Assembly: GCA_016858145.1 (NCBI GenBank) | Contig: JAEHOE010000069.1 | Span: 577,908-641,907, forward strand | Reading direction: 5' to 3' | Length of the DNA: 64,000 nt | From: Edaphochlamys debaryana | Taxonomy: Eukaryota; Chlorophyta; Chlorophyceae; Chlamydomonadales | In this document: positions 54,801 through 64,000 of the stretch, one piece after another | Numbering within the stretch: the first letter of the stretch is position 1 | Layout of the letters: each line of letters starts with the position of its first letter | The notes under the pieces: generated by a model | The model's database searches: none | Seen by the model: the letters and a program-made list of their open reading frames with translations, nothing else | What the model was told of the DNA's origin: nothing | Position numbers and translations under genes: made by a program

Positions 54801-57800
54801 CGCCACGGCACCCACAGACTGCCCAGAGCCGGCAAGGGCCGGCAGCCGTCAAGAGGCGCCGCGGGGTGACCGGGGGGGAGCGGCAGGGCCCGCCACGGCA
54901 CCCACAGACTGCCCAGAGCCGGCAAGGGCCGGCAGCCGTCAAGAGGCGCCGCGGGGTCACCGGGGGGGAGCGGCAGGGCCCGCCACGGCACCCACAGACT
55001 GCCCAGAGCCGGCAAGGGCCGGCAGCCGTCAAGTGGCGCCGCGGGGTGACCGGGGGGGAGCGGCAGGGCCCGCCACGGCACCCACAGACTGCCCAGAGCC
55101 GGCAAGGGCCGGCAGCCGTCAAGTGGCGCCGCGGGGTCACCGGGGGGGAGCGGCAGGGCCCGCCACGGCACCCACAGACTGCCCAGAGCCGGCAAGGGCC
55201 GGCAGCCGTCAAGAGGCGCCGCGGGGTCACCGGGGGGGAGCGGCAGGGCCCGCCACGGCACCCACAGACTGCCCAGAGCCGGCAAGGGCCGGCAGCCGTG
55301 AAGAGGCGCCGCAGGGTCACCGGGGGGGAGCGGCAGGGCCCGCCACGGCACCCACAGACTGCCCAGAGCCGGCAAGGGCCGGCAGCCGTCAAGTGGCGCC
55401 GCGGGGTCACCGGGGGGGAGCGGCAGGGCCCGCCACGGCACCCACAGACTGCCCAGAGCCGGCAAGGGCCGGCAGCCGTCAAGTGGCGCCGCGGGGTGAC
55501 CGGGGGGGGAGGGGCAGGGCCCGCCAAGGCACCCACAGAGTGCCCAGAGCCGGCAAGGGCCGGCAGCCGTCAAGTGGCGCCGCGGGGTCACCGGGGGGGG
55601 AGCGGCAGGGCCCGCCACGGCACCCACAGACTGCCCAGAGCCGGCAAGGGCCGGCCGCCGTCAAGAGGCGCCGCAGGGTCACCGGGGGGGAGCGGCAGGG
55701 CCCGCCACGGCACCCACAGACTGCCCAGAGCCGGCAAGGGCCGGCAGCCGTCAAGAGGCGCCGCGGGGTCACCGGGGGGGAGCGGCAGGGCCCGCCACGG
55801 CACCCACAGACTGCCCAGAGCCGGCAAGGGCCGGCAGCCGTCAAGTGGCGCCGCGGGGTCACCGGGGGGGAGCGGCAGGGCCCGCCACGGCACCCACAGA
55901 CTGCCCAGAGCCGGCAAGGGCCGGCAGCCGTCAAGTGGCGCCGCGGGGTGACCGGGGGGGAGCGGCAGGGCCCGCCACGGCACCCACAGACTGCCCAGAG
56001 CCGGCAAGGGCCGGCAGCCGTCAAGTGGCGCCGCGGGGTGACCGGGGGGGGAGCGGCAGGGCCCGCCACGGCACCCACAGACTGCCCAGAGCCGGCAAGG
56101 GCCGGCAGCCGTCAAGTGGCGCCGCGGGGTCACCGGGGGGGAGCGGCAGGGCCCGCCACGGCACCCACAGACTGCCCAGAGCCGGCAAGGGCCGGCCGCC
56201 GTCAAGTGGCGCCGCGGGGTCACCGGGGGGGAGCGGCAGGGCCCGCCACGGCACCCACAGACTGCCCAGAGCCGGCAAGGGCCGGCCGCCGTCAAGAGGC
56301 GCCGCGGGGTGACCGGGGGGGAGCGGCAGGGCCCGCCACGGCACCCACAGACTGCCCAGAGCCGGCAAGGGCCGGCCGCCGTCAAGTGGCGCCGCGGGGT
56401 GACCGGGGGGGAGCGGCAGGGCCCGCCACGGCACCCACAGACTGCCCAGAGCCGGCAAGGGCCGGCAGCCGTCAAGTGGCGCCGCGGGGTGACCGGGGGG
56501 GAGCGGCAGGGCCCGCCACGGCACCCACAGACTGCCCAGAGCCGGCAAGGGCCGGCAGCCGTCAAGTGGCGCCGCGGGGTCACCGGGGGGGAGCGGCAGG
56601 GCCCGCCACGGCACCCACAGACTGCCCAGAGCCGGCAAGGGCCGGCAGCCGTCAAGAGGCGCCGCGGGGTCACCGGGGGGGAGCGGCAGGGCCCGCCACG
56701 GCACCCACAGACTGCCCAGAGCCGGCAAGGGCCGGCCGCCGTCAAGAGGCGCCGCGGGGTGACCGGGGGGGAGCGGCAGGGCCCGCCACGGCACCCACAG
56801 ACTGCCCAGAGCCGGCAAGGGCCGGCCGCCGTCAAGTGGCGCCGCGGGGTGACCGGGGGGGAGCGGCAGGGCCCGCCACGGCACCCACAGACTGCCCAGA
56901 GCCGGCAAGGGCCGGCCGCCGTCAAGTGGCGCCGCGGGGTCACCGGGGGGGAGCGGCAGGGCCCGCCACGGCACCCACAGACTGCCCAGAGCCGGCAAGG
57001 GCCGGCAGCCGTCAAGAGGCGCCGCGGGGTCACCGGGGGGGAGCGGCAGGGCCCGCCACGGCACCCACAGACTGCCCAGAGCCGGCAAGGGCCGGCAGCC
57101 GTCAAGAGGCGCCGCGGGGTCACCGGGGGGGAGCGGCAGGGCCCGCCACGGCACCCACAGACTGCCCAGAGCCGGCAAGGGCCGGCAGCCGTCAAGTGGC
57201 GCCGCGGGGTGACCGGGGGGGAGCGGCAGGGCCCGCCACGGCACCCACAGACTGCCCAGAGCCGGCAAGGGCCGGCAGCCGTCAAGAGGCGCCGCGGGGT
57301 GACCGGGGGGGAGCGGCAGGGCCCGCCACGGCACCCACAGACTGCCCAGAGCCGGCAAGGGCCGGCCGCCGTCAAGAGGCGCCGCGGGGTCACCGGCGGG
57401 GGAGCGGCAGGGCCCGCCACGGCACCCACAGACTGCCCAGAGCCGGCAAGGGCCGGCAGCCGTCAAGAGGCGCCGCGGGGTCACCGGGGGGCAGCGGCAG
57501 GGCCCGCCACGGCACCCACAGACTGCCCAGAGCCGGCAAGGGCCGGCCGCCGTCAAGTGGCGCCGCGGGGTGACCGGGGGGGAGCGGCAGGGCCCGCCAC
57601 GGCAACCACAGACTGCCCAGAGCCGGCAAGGGCCGGCAGCCTTCAAGAGGCGCCGCGGGGTGACCGGGGGGGAGCGGCAGGGCCCGCCACGGCACCCACA
57701 GACTGCCCAGAGCCGGCAAGGGCCGGCAGCCGTCAAGAGGCGCCGCGGGGTCACCGGGGGGGAGCGGCAGGGCCCGCCACGGCACCCACAGACTGCCCAG

Positions 57801-57829
57801 AGCCGGCAAGGGCCGGCCGCCGTCAAGTG

Positions 57830-60800
57830 GCGCCAGCGGGGTCACCGGGGGGGGGAGCGGCAGGGCCCGCCACGGCACCCACAGACTGCCCAGAGCCGGC
57901 AAGGGCCGGCAGCCGTCAAGAGGCGCCGCGGGGGTGCACCGGGGGGGAGCGGCAGGGCCCGCCACGGCACCCACAGACTGCCCAGAGCCGGCAAGGGCCG
58001 GCAGCCGTCAAGTGGCGCCGCGGGGTGACCGGGGGGGAGCGGCAGGGCCCGCCACGGCACCCACAGACTGCCCAGAGCCGGCAAGGGCCGGCAGCCGTCA
58101 AGAGGCGCCGCGGGGTGACCGGGGGGGAGCGGCAGGGCCCGCCACGGCACCCACAGACTGCCCAGAGCCGGCAAGGGCCGGCCGCCGTCAAGAGGCGCCG
58201 CGGGGTCACCGGCGGGGGAGCGGCAGGGCCCGCCACGGCACCCACAGACTGCCCAGAGCCGGCAAGGGCCGGCAGCCGTCAAGAGGCGCCGCGGGGGTCA
58301 CCGGGGGGGCAGCGGCAGGGCCCGCCACGGCACCCACAGACTGCCCAGAGCCGGCAAGGGCCGGCCAGCCGTCAAGTGGCGCCGCGGGTGACCGGGGGGG
58401 AGCGGCAGGGCCCGCCACGGCAACCACAGACTGCCCAGAGCCGGCAAGGGCCGGCAGCCTTCAAGAGGCGCCGCGGGTGACCGGGGGGGAGCGGCAGGGC
58501 CCGCCACGGCACCCACAGACTGCCCAGAGCCGGCAAGGGCCGGCAGCCGTCAAGAGGCGCCGCGGGGTCACCGGGGGGGAGCGGCAGGGCCCGCCACGGC
58601 ACCCACAGACTGCCCAGAGCCGGCAAGGGCCGGCCGCCGTCAAGTGGCGCCACGGGGTCACCGGGGGGGAGCGGCAGGGCCCGCCACGGCACCCACAGAC
58701 TGCCCAGAGCCGGCAAGGGCCGGCAGCCGTCAAGAGGCGCCGCGGGGTCACCGGGGGGGAGCGGCAGGGCCCGCCACGGCACCCACAGACTGCCCAGAGC
58801 CGGCAAGGGCCGGCAGCCGTCAAGAGGCGCCGCGGGGTCACCGGGGGGGAGCGGCAGGGCCCGCCACGGCACCCACAGACTGCCCAGAGCCGGCAAGGGC
58901 CGGCCGCCGTCAAGTGGCGCCGCGGGGTCACCGGGGGGGCAGCGGCAGGGCCCGCCACGGCACCCACAGACTGCCCAGAGCCGGCAAGGCCGGCAGCCGT
59001 CAAGTGGCGCCGCGGGGTCACCGGGGGGGAGCGGCAGGGCCCGCCACGGCACCCACAGACTGCCCAGAGCCGGCAAGGGCCGGCAGCCTTCAAGAGGCGC
59101 CGCGGGGTGACCGGGGGGGAGCGGCAGGGCCCGCCACGGCACCCACAGACTGCCCAGAGCCGGCAAGGGCCGGCAGCCGTCAAGAGGCGCCGCGGGGTGA
59201 CCGGGGGGGAGCGGCAGGGCCCGCCACGGCACCCACAGACTGCCCAGAGCCGGCAAGGGCCGGCAGCCGTCAAGAGGCGCCGCGGGGTCACCGGGGGGGA
59301 GCGGCAGGGCCCGCCACGGCACCCACAGACTGCCCAGAGCCGGCAAGGGCCGGCAGCCGTCAAGTGGCGCCGCGGGGTCACCGGGGGGGAGCGGCAGGGC
59401 CCGCCACGGCACCCACAGACTGCCCAGAGCCGGCAAGGGCCGGCAGCCGTCAAGTGGCGCCGCGGGGGTGACCGGGGGGGGAGGGGCAGGGCCCGCCAAG
59501 GCACCCACAGAGCTGCCCAGAGCCGGCAAGGGCGGCAGCCGTCAAGTGGCGCCGCGGGGTGACCGGGGGGGGAGCGGCAGGGCCCGCCACGGCACCCACA
59601 GACTGCCCAGAGCCGGCAAGGGCCGGCAGCCGTCAAGAGGCGCCGCAGGGGTCACCGGGGGGGAGCGGCAGGGCCCGCCACGGCACCCACAGACTGCCCA
59701 GAGCCGGCAAGGGCCGGCCGCCGTCAAGAGGCGCCGCGGGGTCACCGGGGGGGAGCAGCAGGGCCGCCACGGCACCCACAGACTGCCCAGAGCCGGCAAG
59801 GGCCGGCAGCCGTCAAGTGGCGCCGCGGGGTCACCGGGGGGGAGCGGCAGGGCCCGCCACGGCACCCACAGACTGCCCAGAGCCGGCAAGGGCCGGCAGC
59901 CGTCAAGTGGCGCCGCGGGGTCACCGGGGGGGAGCGGCAGGGCCCGCCACGGCACCCACAGACCTGCCCCAGAGCCGGCTAAGGGCCGGCAGCCGTCAAG
60001 TGGCGCCGCGGGTGACCGGGGGGGGAGCGGCAGGGCCCGCCACGGCACCCACAGACTGCCCAGAGCCGGCAAGGGCCGGCAGCCGTCAAGTGGCGCCGCG
60101 GGGTCACCGGGGGGGAGCGGCAGGGCCCGCCACGGCACCCACAGACTGCCCAGAGCCGGCAAGGGCCGGCAGCCGTCAAGTGGCGCCGCGGGGTCACCGG
60201 GGGGGAGCGGCAGGGCCCGCCACGGCACCCACAGACTGCCCAGAGCCGGCAAGGGCCGGGCCGCCGTCAAGAGGCGCCGCGGGGGTCACGGGGGGGAGCG
60301 GCAGGGCCCGCCACGGCACCCACAGACTGCCCAGAGCCGGCAAGGGCCGGCCGCCGTCAAGAGGCGCCGCGGGGTGACCGGGGGGGAGCGGCAGGGCCCG
60401 CCACGGCACCCACAGACTGCCCAGAGCCGGCCAAGGGCCGGCCGCCGTCAAGTGGCGCCGCGGGGTGACCGGGGGGGAGCGGCAGGGCCCGCCACGGCAC
60501 CCACAGACTGCCCAGAGCCGGCAAGGGCCGGCAGCCGTCAAGTGGCGCCGCGGGGTCACCGGGGGGGAGCGGCAGGGCCCCGCCACGGCACCCACAGACT
60601 GCCCAGAGCCGGCAAGGGCCGGCAGCCGTCAAGTGGCGCCGCGGGGGTCACCGGGGGGGGAGCGGCAGGGCCCGCCACGGCACCCACAGACTGCCCAGAG
60701 CCGGCAAGGGCCGGCCAGCCGTCAAGAGGCGCCGCGGGGGTCACCGGGGGGGAGCGGCAGGGCCCGCCACGGCACCCACAGACTGCCCAGAGCCGGCAAG

Positions 60801-63800
60801 GGCCGGCAGCCGTCAAGAGGCGCCGCGGGTGACCGGGGGGGAGCGGCAGGGCCCGCCACGGCACCCACAGACTGCCCAGAGCCGGCAAGGGCCGGCAGCC
60901 GTCAAGAGGCGCCGCGGGGTGCACCGGGGGGGAGCGGCAGGGCCCGCCACGGCACCCACAGACTGCCCAGAGCCGGCAAGGGCCGGCCGCCGTCAAGTGG
61001 CGCCGCGGGGTCACCGGGGGGGAGCGGCAGGGCCCGCCACGGCACCCACAGACTGCCCAGAGCCGGCAAGGCCGGCAGCCGTCAAGTGCGCCGCGGGGTG
61101 ACCGGGGGGGAGCGGCAGGGCCCGCACGGCACCACAGACTGCCAGAGCCGGCAAGGGCCGGCAGCCGTCAAGTGGCGCCGCGGGTGGTCACCGGGGGGGA
61201 GCGGAGGGCCCGCCACGGCACCCACAGACTGCCCAGAGCCGGCAAGGGCCGGCAGCCGTACAAGTGGCGCCCGCGGGGTACCGGGGGGGGAGCGCAGGGC
61301 CCGCCACGGCACCCACAGACTGCCCAGAGCCGGCAAGGGCCGGCCGCCGTCAAGTGGCGCCGCGGGGTGACCGGGGGGAGCGGCAGGGCCGCCACGGCAC
61401 CACAGACTGCCCAGAGCCGGCAAGGGCCGGCAGCCGTCAAGAGGCGCCGCGGGGTCGACCGGGGGGGAAGCGGCAGGGCCCGCCACGGCACCACAGACTG
61501 CCCAGAGCCGGCAAGGGCCGGCAGCCGTCAAGTGGCGCCGCGGGGGTGCACCGGGGGGGACGGCAGGGCCCGCCACGGCACCCACAGGCCTGCCCAGAGC
61601 CGGCAAGGGCCGGCAGCCGTCAAGTGGCGCCGCGGGTGTCACCGGGGGGGAGCGGCAGGGCCCGCCACGGCAACCACCAGACGCCCAGAGCCGGCAAGGG
61701 CCGGCAGCCGTCAAGAGGCGCCGCGGGGTCACCGGGGGGGAGCGGCAGGGCCCGCCACGGCACCACAGACTGCCCAGAGCCGGCAAGGGCCGGCAGCCGT
61801 CAGTGGCGCCGCGGGGTCACCGGGGGGGGAGCGGCAGGGCCCGCCACGGCACCCACAGACTGCCCAGAGCGGCAAGGCCGGCAGCCCGTAAGAGGCAGCC
61901 GCGGGGTGACCGGGGGGGAGCGGCAGGGCCCGCCACGGCACCCACAGACTGCCCAGAGCGCAAGGGCCGGCAGCCTCAAGAGGCGCCCGCGGGGTCACCG
62001 GGGGGGAGCCGGCAGGGCCCGCCACGGCACCCACAGACTGCCCAGAGCCGGCAAGGGCCGGCAGCCGTCAAGAGGCGCCGCGGGGGTCACCGGGGGGGAG
62101 CGGCAGGGCCCGCCACGGCACCCACAGACTGCCCAGAGCCGGCAAGGGCCGGCAGCCGTCAAGTGGCGCCGCGGGGGTCACCGGGGGGGCAGCGGGCAGG
62201 GCCCGCCACGGCACCCACAGACTGCCCAGAGCCGGCAAGGGCCGGCAGCCGTCAAGAGGCGCGCGGGGTCACCGGGGGGGAGCGGCAGGGCCCGCCACGG
62301 CACCCACAGACTGCCCAGAGCCGGCAAGGGCCGGCAGCCGTCAAGTGGCGCCGCGGGGTGACCGGGGGGGAGCGGCAGGGCCCGCCACGGCACCCACAGA
62401 CTGCCCCAGAGCCGGCAAGGGCCGGCAGCCGTCAAGAGGCGCCGCGGGGTCACGGGGGGGAGCGGCAGGGCCCGCCACGGCACCCACAGACTGCCCAGAG
62501 CCGGCAAGGGCCGGCAGCCGTCAAGAGGCGCCGCGGGGGTCACCGGGGGGGAGCGGCAGGGCCCGCCACGGCACCCCACAGTACTGCCCAGAGCCGGCAA
62601 GGGCCGGCAGCCGTCAAGTGGCGCCGCGGGGGTCACCGGGGGGGAGCGGCAGGGCCCCGCCACGGCACCCACAGGACTGCCCAGAGCCGGCAAGGGCCGG
62701 CAGCCGTCAAGAGGCGCCGCGGGGTCACCGGGGGGGAGCGGCAGGGCCCGCCACGGCACCCACAGACTGCCCAGAGCCGGCAAGGGCCGGCAGCCGTCAA
62801 GAGGCGCCGCGGGGTCACCGGGGGGGAGCGGCAGGGCCCGCCACGGCACCCACAGACTGCCCAGAGCCGGCAAGGGCCGGCAGCCGTCAAGAGGCGCCGC
62901 GGGGTCCCGGGGGGGAGCGGCAGGGCCCGCCACGGCACCCACAGACTGCCCAGAGCCGGCAAGGGCCGGCAGCCGTCAAGATGGCGCCGCGGGGTCACGG
63001 GGGGGAGCGGCAGGGCCCGCCACGGCACCCACAGACTGCCCAGAGCCGGCAAGGGCCGGCAGCCGTCAAGAGGCGCCGCGGGGTCACCGGGGGGAGCGGC
63101 AGGGCCCGCCACGGCACCACAGACTGCCCAGAGCCGGCAAGGGCGGCAGCCGTCAAGTGGCGCGCCGGGGTGGACCGGGGGGGGAGCGGCAGGGCCGCCA
63201 CGGCACCCACAGACTGCCCAGAGCCGGCAAGGGCCGGCCCGCCGTCAAGAGGCGCCGCGGGTCACCGGGGGGAGCGGCAGGGCCGCCACGGCACCCACAG
63301 ACTGCCCAGAGCCGGCAAGGGCCGGCAGCCGTCAAGAGGCGCCGCGGGGTCACCGGGGGGAGCGGCAGGGCCCGCCACGGCACCACAGACTGCCCAGAGC
63401 CGGCAAGGGCCGGCAGCCGTCAAGTGGCGCCGCGGGGTGACCGGGGGGGGAGCGGCAGGGCCCGCCACGGCACCCACAGACTGCCCAGAGCCGGCAAGGG
63501 CCGGCAGCCGTCAAGAGGCGCCGCGGGGTCACCGGGGGGTAGCGGCAGGGCCCGCCACGGCACCCCACCAGACTGCCCAGAGCGGCAAGGGCCGGCAGCC
63601 GTTCAAGAGGCGCCGCGGGGTCACCGGGGGGAGCGGCAGGGCCCGCCACGGCACCCACAGACTGCCCAGAGCCGGCAAGGGCCGGCAGCCGTCAAGTGGC
63701 GCCGCGGGGTCACCGGGGGGGAGCGGCAGGGCCCGCCACGGCACCCACAGACTGCCCAGAGCCGGCAAGGGCCGGCAGCCGTCAAGAGGCGCCGCGGGGT

Positions 63801-64000
63801 CACCGGGGGGGAGCGGCAGGGCCCGCCACGGCACCCACAGACTGCCCAGAGCCGGCAAGGGCCGGCAGCCGTCAAGAGGCGCCGCGGGGTCACCGGGGGG
63901 AGCGGCAGGGCCCGCCACGGCCCACAGACTGCCCAGAGCCGGCAAGGGCCGGCAGCCGTCAAGAGGCGCCGCGGGGTCACCGGGGGGGAGCGGCAGGGCC
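57830..64000. repeat. Indel-rich part of satellite B
   Basis: Up to about 57830, units differ by substitutions and by the length of one G run only. From there on nearly every few units carry single-base insertions or deletions at many places (for example gcgccagcgg, gggtgcacc, ggccagccgtc, cgcgggtgacc), most densely at 61000-63650. Short frames replace the long ones for this reason. It may be lower consensus quality near a contig end, or truly decaying array DNA. Confidence 0.75.

Larger units (their letters stand above)
49907..64000. repeat. Satellite B: 90-bp tandem repeat array of about 155 units, running off the window
   Basis: The unit contains accgggggg, agcggcagggcccgccacgg, cacccacagactgcccagag, ccggcaagggccggc and ggcgccgcggggt. 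Its length is 90 bp, or 91 where the G run has one extra base. Four main biallelic sites (cag/ccg before ccgtcaag, tgg/agg, cgg/cag before ggt, gtcacc/gtgacc) combine into recognisable unit types, so higher-order repeats can be followed. Each unit holds a small hairpin, gccggc-aagg-gccggc. Because 90 is divisible by 3 and several frames lack stops, long spurious frames result. No sequence similarity to satellite A is evident. Confidence 0.95.

Overview
The window looks like nuclear DNA of a green alga, most likely of the Chlamydomonas/Volvox (volvocine) group. The signs are very high GC, genes split by short GT-AG introns, TGTAA as the likely polyadenylation signal, a chromodomain-bearing Ty3/gypsy retrotransposon, a galactose-binding-like (F5/8 type C) surface or secreted protein gene, and megabase-style GC-rich satellites. 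The organism is inferred from these features; no species marker is present.

Layout. (1) 240-1566, plus strand: the last four exons of an unrecognised protein gene. (2) 1853-45478: one Ty3/gypsy LTR retrotransposon in minus orientation. Its two LTRs (1853-2132 and 45200-45478) are about 97% identical and it is bounded by a perfect 5-bp target duplication (TGGGG, 1848-1852 and 45479-45483). Read on the minus strand it has a 5' LTR, a primer-binding site, gag (44900-43365), a Dam-like plus aspartic protease segment (43364-42276), then RT, RNase H and chromodomain (4141-2180), a polypurine tract and the 3' LTR. The integrase is missing. (3) The element is split between protease and RT by a 37.7-kb insert (4275-41990) flanked by a perfect 37-bp direct repeat. 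The insert consists of a 32.6-kb satellite (satellite A, about 4435-37055) and 4.9 kb of GC-rich non-repetitive DNA with no recognisable gene. (4) 45484-47033: no recognisable gene. (5) 47243-48214, minus strand: C-terminal exons of an F5/8 type C (discoidin-like) domain gene, interrupted by one in-frame stop. (6) About 48515-49660: a 0.4-kb sequence in three diverging tandem copies. (7) 49907 to the window end: satellite B, a 90-bp tandem repeat of roughly 155 copies that runs off the window edge.

The main result is structural. An otherwise ordinary LTR element of about 6 kb has been enlarged to 43.6 kb by an internal satellite megablock, while its LTRs and target-site duplication stayed intact. 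The very long open frames in both satellites, including one of 10,996 codons, are by-products of repeat units that contain no stop codon in several frames. They are not annotated as genes.
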